Notes under the pieces: generated by a model
Databases searched by the model: none
Told to the model about the DNA's origin: nothing
What the model saw: only the letters and a program-made list of their open reading frames with translations
DNA from: Halorarius litoreus
GTDB taxonomy: Archaea > Halobacteriota > Halobacteria > Halobacteriales > Haloarculaceae
NCBI RefSeq assembly: GCF_024362405.1
Contig: NZ_CP101454.1
Span: 2,108,001 to 2,172,000, forward strand
Reading direction: 5' to 3'
DNA length: 64,000 bases
In this document: positions 33,319-41,071 of the stretch, piece by piece
Layout: each line of letters opens with the position of its first letter
Position numbering within the stretch: the first letter of the stretch is position 1
Translations under genes and position numbers: made by a program

Positions 33319-33374
33319 GGAGCGTAAGCCGAAGTACGTCGACGATATCCCTCCGTCCCCGGTGGCCTGCCGGC

Positions 33375-33393
33375 TTAGGCACCTGATAATCAA
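33375..33393 (+). promoter_or_regulatory. Dyad promoter element, sense to 33419
   Basis: It reads TTAGG-CACCTG-ATAATCAA. The ATA half lies 33 nt before the ATG at 33419. Confidence 0.65.
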
Positions 33394-33418
33394 CCGAGCT
33401 GCCCCGAAAGCGGACACG

Positions 33419-34672
33419 ATGACCGATGGCACGCGACGTCGTCCCACAGTGATCGTGGGTGCGGTCCTCGTCCTGCTGGCCGCTGCAGCCGTGGTCGGTA
33501 CGGTCCCCACCGACGGCTCCGACGCGGCGACGGCGACGACCGTAGCGGAGGCCAAACTCGTCACGGTGACCGAGGGGGACGACCGGCTCTGGCCGTACAC
33601 GAGCCGGCAGCGTGACGTCGAGACCCGGACGCTCCCCATCAACGTCGTCGTCCACGCCGACCTCTCGACCACCCGTCGCGTGCTCGCCGCCGGCGACGAC
33701 CGGACGTGGACGACCACTGACGCCGAGGAGGAGGGGATTGTCGTCAACGAGAACAGCGTCGACTGGTCCGAGACGACCGGGGCCGACCGCTACACGTACG
33801 TCGAGACCGACGACGGGGGCCGCTGGCTCGACGAGTCGGCACAGGTTCACGACGGCGCGTACCTCGGCGCCCGGTACCACCTCCGACTGTACGAGGTCCC
33901 CTCCGGGGAGGATACGTGGACGGCCATCCAGGCCCACCAGGAGCACTGGGACTGGTTCCGGCTCCGACACACCGTCGGGAGCACCGCGCGTGCCCGCTAC
34001 ACGGTCGAACACGAGTTCTACGGGACCGGAACCGTCGCGGACGTCTCCCGTGAGCGATTCGGTAACGGCGGCGCGCTCGACGCCGACGGCTGGGTCACGG
34101 TGTTCGACCTCGTCGACTGGGCGTTCTACGAGGAGACGGCGCTCTCGGGCGCGGCGCTCGTGCTTCTCGCGCTCGCGAGCGGCCGGTCGCTCCTCGAGAC
34201 GGGCCGCGACCTCGGTGCGGCCGTCGAGCAGTCACGGCTGAGTCGCGTCCACCTCGCGCTGTTCGGGACGCTGTTCTCGCTCCCGCTTTTCGTGCGCGTC
34301 ACCGCGGTCACACTCGAACGGGCGTTGCCCTGGCTCTCGCCGAAGGTCATCGCCGCCCCGCTGTATCTCGTGCTCGCGGTCGGTGTGCCACTGGTCGCCG
34401 GCCTCCTCGGCCGCCGCCTCGCCGCTGACGACGCGTTCGCGACGGCGACCGTCGGCCTCGGGCTGGGGGTACTCCTGGATTACTCCTGGCTCGGGATCGC
34501 TACGCTCCCGTTCGGCGTCGTCGTCCACCGACTCGTCCTGCTCGTCGGCCTCGGCCTCATCGCCGCAGGGGGCGTCCGCTGGGCCGCGACCCCCATCCAG
34601 CGCCATCGCTACCGGCTCGTAGGCGTCGTCATCTGGGTTGGTGCACTGGTCTGGGCCCTCGCTGGCCTCTGA
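33419..34672 (+). CDS. Membrane protein with external domain, unknown function
   Basis: The 417-residue protein has an N-terminal membrane helix (~10-30), an external domain (~35-235) and about six C-terminal membrane helices (~240-415). The external part contains LWPYTSRQRDVETRTLPINVVVHAD and a His/Trp-rich EHWDWFRLRHTVG segment. The external motif recalls haloarchaeal proteins encoded next to ASST-like genes, but I cannot name the family. It is divergent from the ASST-like gene and starts leaderless. Confidence 0.6.
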   Translation: MTDGTRRRPTVIVGAVLVLLAAAAVVGTVPTDGSDAATATTVAEAKLVTVTEGDDRLWPYTSRQRDVETRTLPINVVVHADLSTTRRVLAAGDDRTWTTTDAEEEGIVVNENSVDWSETTGADRYTYVETDDGGRWLDESAQVHDGAYLGARYHLRLYEVPSGEDTWTAIQAHQEHWDWFRLRHTVGSTARARYTVEHEFYGTGTVADVSRERFGNGGALDADGWVTVFDLVDWAFYEETALSGAALVLLALASGRSLLETGRDLGAAVEQSRLSRVHLALFGTLFSLPLFVRVTAVTLERALPWLSPKVIAAPLYLVLAVGVPLVAGLLGRRLAADDAFATATVGLGLGVLLDYSWLGIATLPFGVVVHRLVLLVGLGLIAAGGVRWAATPIQRHRYRLVGVVIWVGALVWALAGL

Positions 34673-34691
34673 TTACTTTCGAGGGTTAGCG

Positions 34692-34710
34692 TTAGGCGGG
34701 TTGTAATAAA
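34692..34710 (+). promoter_or_regulatory. Dyad promoter element, sense to the solute-binding-protein gene
   Basis: It reads TTAGG-CGGGTT-GTAATAAA. The predicted transcript start near 34736 gives a leader of about 50 nt before the ATG at 34786. Confidence 0.5.
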
Positions 34711-34785
34711 GTCCGGGCGGCATGTCTCTCCGACGACCCGACCGCTGTCAGCAGTCGTCGCTCGACGACCCACGTTGGAGACGCC

Positions 34786-36618
34786 ATGGTACGGACACAG
34801 CCATCCACTGACCCCTCAACGCCCGACAAGACGCGACGGCGACTCCTCGCCGCCACGGGTAGCGGTGCGCTCGCCGCCACCGCCGGCTGCGTCCGCGAGG
34901 TCCGTTCCATCGTCACTCGTGACGCGCCCTCGCAGCTCTCGCTCGACATCAAGACCGCGCCCGCTGACGCGGACCCGCGGGCCATCCGCATCGCCCGCTA
35001 CCTCGCGACGCGGCTCGCCGCCGTGGGCATCGACGCCAGCATCGTCCCGATGAGCCGCGAGTCGCTGTTCCGGGACGTTCTCCTGAACCAGTCGTTCGAC
35101 CTGTACGTCGCGCCGTTCCCCGGGCGCACGGACCCGGATTTCCTCTACTCGCTGTTACATTCACGGTTCGCCGCCGAGCCGGGGTGGCAGAACCCTGTCG
35201 GCTACGCGAACCTCGAGGTCGACCGCCTGCTCGACCGCCAGCGTCGCCAGCGCGGCGCCGACCGCCAGGAGACGCTCGCGGCCGTCCAGCGAACGGTCGC
35301 CCGCGACCAGCCGTTTTCAGTCGTGGCGTTCCCCGACGAGGTTCGGGCCGTGCGCGACGACCGGGTCACCGGCTGGGACCGTGTCCCGATTCACACGACG
35401 CTGGGCTATCTCGGCCTCGACCCGGTCCCCGACGGGGGGCTCGACGCGGACGCAGCCGACGCCCGGCCGCTCACGCTGACGCTGACGGACTCGCGGCCGA
35501 CGGAGAACCTGAACCCGCTCGCCGTCGAACTCCGCTCGGGCGGCACCGCGACGGACTTGCTGTACGACTCGCTCGGGCGCTGGGTCGACGGGTCGGTCAC
35601 GCCGTGGCTCGCCGCCGGCTGGACGTGGTCGAACCCCCCCGAGGGCGAGTCGGCGGTGACCGTCCGCCTCCGCGAGGACATGACGTGGCACGACGGCACC
35701 GACCTCACCGCCGACGACGTGGCGTTCACCTACGCGTTCCTCGCGGACACGTCGCTCGGCCGACTCGACAGCCCGGTTCCCGCCCCGCGGTTTCGCGGCC
35801 GGGGTTCGATAGTCACCGACACGGCGGTCCTCGGCGACCGGACCGTCCGGCTCACCTTCGAGGGGAGTTCGCCGGCGGTCGCCGCCCGGAGTCTGACGGT
35901 ACCGCTGTTGCCGCGACACGTCTGGGAGTCGAAGGCCGAACAGGCGACCGTCGCCGGGCTCGACCTCGGCGGCGGGGTGACGCGGGCGCTCGTCTGGCGC
36001 AACGTCGACCCCGTCGGGAGCGGCCCGTTTCGGGTCGAGCGGCGCACCTCGAAGGAGTCGCTGGTGCTCGCGGCGGCCGACGACCACTTCCTCCGCCGGG
36101 AGGCCCCCGAAGCCCTCGACGACCACCTGGCGCCGTACGCCGGGGGACCGTCGGTCGACCGACTCGCGTTCACGGTCGTTCCATCTGGTGGGGCCGGCGT
36201 CGAACTCGTCGACGCGGGTGAGGCGGACGCGACGGCCTCGCCGGTGCTGCCGGCGTCGGTGCCGACCATCGGGCGGTCGGCGGCGGCCGACCTCGTCGTC
36301 GACCAGCCCCGCTCGTTCTACCACGTCGGCTACAACCTCCGTCGCTCCCCGACGAGCAGCACCCGATTCCGGCGGGCGGTCGCCCGCCTGCTCGACGAGG
36401 CGTACCTGACCGAGACGGTGTTCGACGGGTTCGGCCAGCCGGCCGTGAGTCCACTGGCGCGCCACGACGCGCTCGCGCCGGGACTCGCGTGGACCGGCGA
36501 GGACCCCGTCTTCCCGTTCCCCGGCACGGCGGGCGAACTCGACGTCGACCGTGCGCGTGAACCGTTCCGCGAGGCCGGCTACCGCTACTCGGAGGACGGC
36601 GCTCTCCTCCTCTCGTGA
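34786..36618 (+). CDS. Tat lipoprotein: SBP_bac_5-type solute-binding protein with permuted lobes
   Basis: The 610-residue protein has a Tat signal (TRRRLLAATGSGALAATAGC, ~20-39). Residues ~50-215 look like the C-terminal lobe of oligopeptide-binding proteins: LATRLAAVGIDASIVPM, FDLYVAPFPGRTDPDFL, GYANLEVDRLLD, and QPFSVVAFPDEVRAVRDDRVTGW. The usual N-terminal lobe then follows (~225-610), with LRYD-type LLYDSLGRW, VTVRLREDMTWHDGTDLTADDVAFTY and FYHVGYNLRRSP. The order is thus opposite to that of normal family members, as in a circular permutation. No ABC permease or ATPase lies nearby. The stop overlaps the PAP2 gene as GTGA. Confidence 0.7.
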   Translation: MVRTQPSTDPSTPDKTRRRLLAATGSGALAATAGCVREVRSIVTRDAPSQLSLDIKTAPADADPRAIRIARYLATRLAAVGIDASIVPMSRESLFRDVLLNQSFDLYVAPFPGRTDPDFLYSLLHSRFAAEPGWQNPVGYANLEVDRLLDRQRRQRGADRQETLAAVQRTVARDQPFSVVAFPDEVRAVRDDRVTGWDRVPIHTTLGYLGLDPVPDGGLDADAADARPLTLTLTDSRPTENLNPLAVELRSGGTATDLLYDSLGRWVDGSVTPWLAAGWTWSNPPEGESAVTVRLREDMTWHDGTDLTADDVAFTYAFLADTSLGRLDSPVPAPRFRGRGSIVTDTAVLGDRTVRLTFEGSSPAVAARSLTVPLLPRHVWESKAEQATVAGLDLGGGVTRALVWRNVDPVGSGPFRVERRTSKESLVLAAADDHFLRREAPEALDDHLAPYAGGPSVDRLAFTVVPSGGAGVELVDAGEADATASPVLPASVPTIGRSAAADLVVDQPRSFYHVGYNLRRSPTSSTRFRRAVARLLDEAYLTETVFDGFGQPAVSPLARHDALAPGLAWTGEDPVFPFPGTAGELDVDRAREPFREAGYRYSEDGALLLS

Positions 36619-37397
36619 CTTCGATGAGCGTACTCGAATCCCTCGCGGTCGTGCTCGGCGGCGCGCTGGCGTTGAACCTGGTTGCGGGCGTCCTCGTCCT
36701 CGATACCGCTGGGCTGCGGCGGGTTCCGACTCGCGCCCGCGAGGCGGCCCCGTATCTCGGCTTCCTCGTCGGCATCCTCGCGGTGAACAAGGTCGCCCGC
36801 GACTACGGCCCGGAGGTGTCGTGGATCATCGGCAAGAACATCACCGGGTTCATCTACTCGCTGGAGGGGGGGTTCGTCGCGATCGTCCAGTCCATTGCGA
36901 CGCCTGCGCTAACCGCGTACTTCTCCGGCGTCTACCTGTTCGGCTACGTGTTCCTGCTCACCTTCCCGTTCGTTGCGTACGCCACCTGGGCCGACGAGCC
37001 CGCCCTGGAGCGTGCGGCCGTCGCGTTCGGCGTCAACTACGCGGTCGGGCTGGGCTGTTACGTCGTGTTCATCTCGTACGGGCCGCGGAACCTGATTCCG
37101 GACCTGGTCGACCCGCTGCTGTACGCGACGTACCCCCGCGCTCAGCTCGTCACGAGCCAGGTGAACGCGAACACGAACGTCTTCCCCTCGCTGCACACCT
37201 CGCTGGCGGTGACCGTCGGGGGGCTGGCGTGGCAGACCCGCGAGGCGTTCCCGCGGTGGACCGTCATCGCCGTCCCGCTGGCGGTGAGCGTCGCGGTCTC
37301 GACGATGTATCTCGGCATCCACTGGGCGACGGACGTGGTCGCCGGGACCCTCCTCGGGGTCGGGAGTATCGTCGTCGCGAATCGGGTCACGGAGTAA
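36615..37397 (+). CDS. PAP2-superfamily membrane phosphatase
   Basis: About 260 residues with six membrane helices. The PAP2 motifs FPSLHTSLAV (~190) and YLGIHWATDVVAG (~233) carry the catalytic His residues, and the first motif is a weaker KVARDYGPE-like segment (~55). Such enzymes dephosphorylate isoprenoid or lipid phosphates on the outer face. That would recycle the polyprenyl/dolichyl phosphate carriers used by the glycosyltransferases here, although inositol-phosphoceramide-synthase-like transfer is also possible. The GTG start overlaps the previous stop. An ATG follows at 36624. Confidence 0.8.
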   Translation: MTSMSVLESLAVVLGGALALNLVAGVLVLDTAGLRRVPTRAREAAPYLGFLVGILAVNKVARDYGPEVSWIIGKNITGFIYSLEGGFVAIVQSIATPALTAYFSGVYLFGYVFLLTFPFVAYATWADEPALERAAVAFGVNYAVGLGCYVVFISYGPRNLIPDLVDPLLYATYPRAQLVTSQVNANTNVFPSLHTSLAVTVGGLAWQTREAFPRWTVIAVPLAVSVAVSTMYLGIHWATDVVAGTLLGVGSIVVANRVTE

Positions 37398-37413
37398 GGA
37401 GTCGGCGGTTGGC

Positions 37414-37830
37414 TCAGTCGCTGCGCCCGACCTGGGCCGTGTCCGCTCCATCGCTGGCCGCGGTCACGGCCATCGCGGTGTCGCCGTCGTCACTGAGCCG
37501 GAGACAGGTCATACACGGCGACCGCCCCCGGTCGCGCGCCTCCCGGCGGGTCAGGACGCGCCACTCGTCGTCGTCCAGTGCCCCACCGCCACCACACACC
37601 GGAGTGTGACCGTCGGTCGCCTCGTGGTACGCGTACGAGCCGTCGACCTTGCGGGTCGGCAACAGTAGGACGAGGTCGCCGTCCGGTCGCGGGTCGGACT
37701 CGGCAATCCGGGTTCGCTGCTCGCGGGTCGGCGTCCGTGACTCGCCGGCGTCACAGCTGTGCGGGCCGAGCTTCACGAGGTACTTGCCGCAGTCTGGACA
37801 CTGCTCGAACACTCGGTCGACGTCACGCAT
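37414..37830 (-). CDS. Zinc-ribbon protein, unknown function
   Basis: The 138-residue protein begins MRDVDRVFEQCPDCGKYLVK and has further Cys at ~27, ~78 (PVCGG) and CMTC near 105, enough for one or two zinc sites. A hydrophobic strand, GDLVLLLPTRK, lies between. The start is leaderless with respect to the promoter at 37856-37874 (33 nt). The frame is open further upstream but would pass through the promoter. No family is recognised. Confidence 0.65.
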   Translation of the reverse strand: MRDVDRVFEQCPDCGKYLVKLGPHSCDAGESRTPTREQRTRIAESDPRPDGDLVLLLPTRKVDGSYAYHEATDGHTPVCGGGGALDDDEWRVLTRREARDRGRSPCMTCLRLSDDGDTAMAVTAASDGADTAQVGRSD

Positions 37831-37855
37831 GGGCGACTGGTCGCACAGGTAAGGC

Positions 37856-37874
37856 ATTATTATGGAGCGTGTAG
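37856..37874 (-). promoter_or_regulatory. Dyad promoter element, sense to the zinc-ribbon gene
   Basis: The sense strand reads CTACA-CGCTCC-ATAATAAT, 33 nt before the ATG at 37830. Confidence 0.6.
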
Positions 37875-37932
37875 CGCCCCGCGCCAGTCGCACCTGACCG
37901 CCGTTTCAGCGCCTACGAGGTTCCTAATCCGG

Positions 37933-38139
37933 TCAACGCGTCTCCTCGATGGCGACGTACGAGTCGCGCGCGGCCGCCATCCACGCGCCGCTCTGGGTGG
38001 ACCGCGTCGGGTCGAAGACGACGAGGTCGTCGGGGCGGAACTCCGGGCCGTCGATGTCCTCGGGGTTGAACGTGTAGCGGAGCGAGAAGTTCGGCCAGTG
38101 GTCGGTCGCCTCCCGGCGGACGACTTCGGAGTTACTCAC
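37933..38139 (-). CDS. 68-residue protein, second gene of a small operon
   Basis: It starts GTG (SNSEVVRREATDHWPNFSLRY) and overlaps the stop of the upstream 68-residue gene by eight bases. The sequence has a central EDIDGPEFRPDDLVVFDPTR turn and a C-terminal helix, AWMAAARDSYVAIEE. No family is recognised. The two-small-gene layout would also fit a toxin-antitoxin pair, but no toxin motif is visible. Confidence 0.55.
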   Translation of the reverse strand: MSNSEVVRREATDHWPNFSLRYTFNPEDIDGPEFRPDDLVVFDPTRSTQSGAWMAAARDSYVAIEETR

Positions 38140-38338
38140 GGACGCCTCCGCGAAACCCGTCTTCGGCCTCCTGGAGGAACGTAATCGCCTCCTGGATGCG
38201 TGCCTGCTGGCGGCCGGAGAGGAACGGGTACTCGTCGCCCATTCCGTCTTCGAGGAGCGCTCGCGCCGCACTGATGCGCGTCGTCAGCGGGATACGTGGG
38301 GTCGGTTCCGAGTCGGCGGTCGACGGGTCTCGTGACAT
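38132..38338 (-). CDS. 68-residue helical protein, first gene of a small operon
   Basis: It starts MSRDPSTADSEPTPR and then forms two likely helices, TTRISAARALLEDGM and RQQARIQEAITFLQEAEDGF. The start follows an ordinary TATA (TATACATATT, 38361-38370) by 32 nt, so the message is leaderless. It is translated just before, and overlapping, the gene at 37933. Confidence 0.55.
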   Translation of the reverse strand: MSRDPSTADSEPTPRIPLTTRISAARALLEDGMGDEYPFLSGRQQARIQEAITFLQEAEDGFRGGVRE

Positions 38339-38360
38339 ACCTGTGCTTGCACCGCACCGA

Positions 38361-38370
38361 ATATGTATAC
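38361..38370 (-). promoter_or_regulatory. Ordinary TATA promoter of the 68-residue gene pair
   Basis: TATACATATT lies 32 nt before the ATG at 38338. There is no TTA half eleven bases upstream, so this is not the dyad class. Confidence 0.5.
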
Positions 38371-38429
38371 TTCCGAACACGTCGGTAAGCGCCCGGGGTT
38401 ACCGGGTGGTAGGCGGCGACAGCGAGCCG

Positions 38430-38452
38430 ACCTCTCCGGCGCCCGGAGAGGT
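38430..38452. promoter_or_regulatory. Perfect 10-bp inverted repeat before the histidine kinase gene
   Basis: ACCTCTCCGG-CGC-CCGGAGAGGT lies just upstream of the box GAATAAGAG (38461-38469), which is 31 nt before the GTG at 38494. The position fits an activator or repressor site. Confidence 0.5.
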
Positions 38453-38493
38453 GCAACAACGAATAAGAGCGTCCGACCGGCAACTCAGAGCGA

Positions 38494-40293
38494 GTGACGC
38501 CCTCATCTATGTCCCTCGGCCCGACCGTGCTCCACGTCCTCCACGTCGGGTGCGACCCCGCACCGGTCGTCAACCTGCAGGCATACGACGCGAGTTCGCC
38601 CCGGTTCCTCGCGAGCGTCGCCCCCGACGCCGACGTCGCGGTGACGCAACTGACGCGCGGGACGGTCGACTGTGTCGTCTGTGACGCGGGCGCGCTCGAC
38701 GCCGACGGCTGGGCGTTCCTCCACCGAGTCGCCGACCTGGCTCGCGACCTGCCGGTCGTGTTGACGACGTCGGCCGACGACATCCCGGCGCACCTGTACG
38801 ACGCGACCGTCCCGTCCGGGGACACGACCCGGTTGGCGTCGGTGGTGACGGAGCTGGTGCGTACTGACGACCCCGGCCCCCCGGCAGGCGAGACGGCGGT
38901 GGCCCTGCTCGACCGGGCCGACGAGTACGTGGCGCACGTCGCCCGCGACGGGACGGTCCGGATGGTCGGTGCCTCGACGGCCGAGCGACTGGGTCTCGCG
39001 CGCGACGCCGTCGTCGGGCGCCAACTCGACGACCTGCTGGACCCGACGACCGCTGGCGAACTGCTGTCGATCGGCCGGAGCGTCCTCGACGCGGAGACTG
39101 GCCGCGAGTTCAGCGACGAACTGGGTGGGCGTCACTACCACGCGGTGTTCGAACCCGTCGGGCCGGACTGCTTCGAGGTCATCGTCCGGGACGTCACCGC
39201 GGCCCGGCGGACCGAGCGGGCGTTCCACGAGGAGCGGGCGTTCCTCGAGACGGTCGTCGATAGCCTGACGGACGTGTTCTTCGTCCTCGACCTCGACGGC
39301 AGGCTCGTCCGCTGGAACGACCGACTCGAGGCGGTGACCGGGCGCGACGAGACGTCGCTCCGGGGGGCCGACCCCCTCGAGTTCGTCGCCGACGCGGACG
39401 TTCCGGAGGCCCGACGGCAACTCGACGCGGTCGTGGACGGCGGCGAGGTGACGGCCGAACTGGAACTCGTCGACGGCAACGGCGAGACGGTCCCCTTCGA
39501 GTTCACCGCGTCGCTGGTGACGGGCGACGACGGCACCCCCCGATACGTGTGTGCTGTCGGCCGTGACATCTCGGCACGGCGAGCGACACAGGCCGACCTC
39601 GACGACGCCATCGCCGAACTGGAGCGGTCGAACGCCGAACTCGAACAGTTCGCGTACGTCGCCTCGCACGACCTCAAGGAGCCGCTCCGGATGGTGTCGA
39701 GCTACCTCCAGCTGCTCGAACGCCGGCACGCGGACGACCTCGACGAGGAGGCCAGCGAGTTCATCGAGTTCGCCGTCGACGGGGCCTACCGACTCCAGGA
39801 GATGATCGACGACCTGCTGGAGTACTCGCGGGTCGGCCGGAGCGACCGGGCGCTCGAACTCGTGGACTGCAACGCGGTGCTGGAGACCGTCCGCCGGAAC
39901 CTCGCGGTCGCCATCGAGGACTCCGGAGCGACCGTCGAGGTCGGCGACCTCCCGACCGTCCAGGGCGACCGGAGCCAGCTCGTCGAGCTGTTCCAGAACC
40001 TCGTGAGCAACGCCATCAAGTACACCGAGTCGGGGGAGCGACCGCACGTCACCGTCACCGCCGACGCGGCCGACGACCGCTGGCTGTTCGTCGTCGAGGA
40101 CGAGGGGATGGGCATCTCGGCGGACCGCGTCGACCGCGTGTTCGACCTGTTCTACCGGTCGGAGATTCAGGACTCCACGGGCATCGGCCTCGCACTCGTC
40201 CAGAAGATCGTCGAGCGACACGGCGGCGAGGTCTGGGTCGAGTCGACGCCTGGCGAGGGCTCGTCGTTCTTCGTCGCACTGCCGCGGGAGTAA
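38494..40293 (+). CDS. PAS-domain sensor histidine kinase with N-terminal receiver-like domain
   Basis: The 599-residue protein has a degenerate receiver-like N-terminus (~12-125), a PAS domain (~150-235) and a second PAS with PAC (~250-370). A HisKA domain follows with the phospho-acceptor His in FAYVASHDLKEPLRMV (~389), then HATPase_c (~470-598). The N box is NLVSNAIKY, the G boxes are VEDEGMGIS and STGIGLALVQKI. It is soluble. A leaderless GTG start at 38494 is preferred, with the ATG at 38509 as an alternative. No receiver gene is adjacent, so it may signal to the stand-alone regulators at 47-49 kb. Confidence 0.85.
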   Translation: MTPSSMSLGPTVLHVLHVGCDPAPVVNLQAYDASSPRFLASVAPDADVAVTQLTRGTVDCVVCDAGALDADGWAFLHRVADLARDLPVVLTTSADDIPAHLYDATVPSGDTTRLASVVTELVRTDDPGPPAGETAVALLDRADEYVAHVARDGTVRMVGASTAERLGLARDAVVGRQLDDLLDPTTAGELLSIGRSVLDAETGREFSDELGGRHYHAVFEPVGPDCFEVIVRDVTAARRTERAFHEERAFLETVVDSLTDVFFVLDLDGRLVRWNDRLEAVTGRDETSLRGADPLEFVADADVPEARRQLDAVVDGGEVTAELELVDGNGETVPFEFTASLVTGDDGTPRYVCAVGRDISARRATQADLDDAIAELERSNAELEQFAYVASHDLKEPLRMVSSYLQLLERRHADDLDEEASEFIEFAVDGAYRLQEMIDDLLEYSRVGRSDRALELVDCNAVLETVRRNLAVAIEDSGATVEVGDLPTVQGDRSQLVELFQNLVSNAIKYTESGERPHVTVTADAADDRWLFVVEDEGMGISADRVDRVFDLFYRSEIQDSTGIGLALVQKIVERHGGEVWVESTPGEGSSFFVALPRE

Positions 40294-40577
40294 CGGGGAC
40301 GTGCGCGCGGTGGCGCACGCCGGTATGTCAGACACCCCGGCTGGTGGTGCACCATGGTCGGGCAGAGGGCCAGGGCGTTCGAGGTGTCGGGCGGTTCCAC
40401 CTTGGTTATCCACTGCGTAGCTCTCGTTTCGCCCGGTTGTCCCGGCCGTGGCTAGCTCCCTGTGCGCTCCGATACCGACATCTCAACCGTTCACGCTGGT
40501 TTATTCGGGGAGTAAAATCGTGTACGGTCTACGGGCTATATACTCGACAATCTGCTCCTATCCGATGCCGGTTCACT
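40294..40577. other. Gap with two dyad-like elements and a TATA box
   Basis: The elements at 40402-40420 (minus CTACG-CAGTGG-ATAACCAA) and 40497-40515 (minus TTACT-CCCCGA-ATAAACCA; plus TTATT-CGGGGA-GTAAAATC) fit the consensus better on the minus strand, where no ORF follows. GCTATATACT (~40535) is the probable promoter of the PadR gene. Confidence 0.4.
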
Positions 40578-40898
40578 ATGATACACGACCTGACTGGGTT
40601 CCAGCGCGACCTGCTGTTCATCGTCGCTGGGCTCGAGGGGCCGAACGGTCTCACCGTCAAGGACGAACTCGAACAGTACTACGGACAGGAAGTCCGGCAC
40701 GGACGCCTCTACCCGAACCTCGACACGCTCGTCGAGATGGGCCTCATCGAGAAGGGGCAGAAGGACCGTCGGACGAACGAGTACACCCTCCTGCCCCCGG
40801 GCTACCAGGAGATCCGGGCTCGGCTCGACTGGCAATCGCAGTACTGTCCGGACGAGATCCTCGAGCAGGTGGAGCTGCAGGTCGCCGAGACGAGCTGA
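40578..40898 (+). CDS. PadR-family transcriptional regulator
   Basis: The 106-residue protein is a single PadR winged helix: GFQRDLLFIVAGLEGPNGLTVKDELEQYYGQEVRHGRLYPNLDTLVEMGLIEKGQKDRRTNEYTL. It lacks the long C-terminal dimerisation helices of larger PadR proteins, as haloarchaeal short forms do. Typically a repressor responding to small molecules. It is leaderless or nearly so relative to the TATATAC box. The target is unknown and could be among the nearby surface genes. Confidence 0.85.
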   Translation: MIHDLTGFQRDLLFIVAGLEGPNGLTVKDELEQYYGQEVRHGRLYPNLDTLVEMGLIEKGQKDRRTNEYTLLPPGYQEIRARLDWQSQYCPDEILEQVELQVAETS

Positions 40899-41071
40899 CG
40901 CCGACTGCGGCGGACTTCTCTCATCCTCACCGCCCAGCGACTGCCACAGGCGTCGCACCTCGCTGCGCGGCCGACAGACGACGGGTGAGTGTCGGATACC
41001 TGAACGACGAGTCGGTCAGCACTGGCGAGTGCCGCGGCTAGCGGCGTCGGTGGCGGCAGGTGGAGGGCCGG

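Noticed and set aside
34722..34811. 29-codon ORF overlapping the solute-binding-protein start
   Set aside because: Its ATG lies before the transcript start predicted from the promoter at 34692, so it would not be translated. It was left out of the leader-ORF set.
37933..38338. Toxin-antitoxin pair
   Set aside because: The two overlapping 68-residue genes have the right layout, but neither shows a recognisable toxin or antitoxin motif.
40167..40400. Minus-strand ORF behind the elements at 40402-40515
   Set aside because: It runs antisense into the histidine kinase catalytic domain and has no protein-like features.
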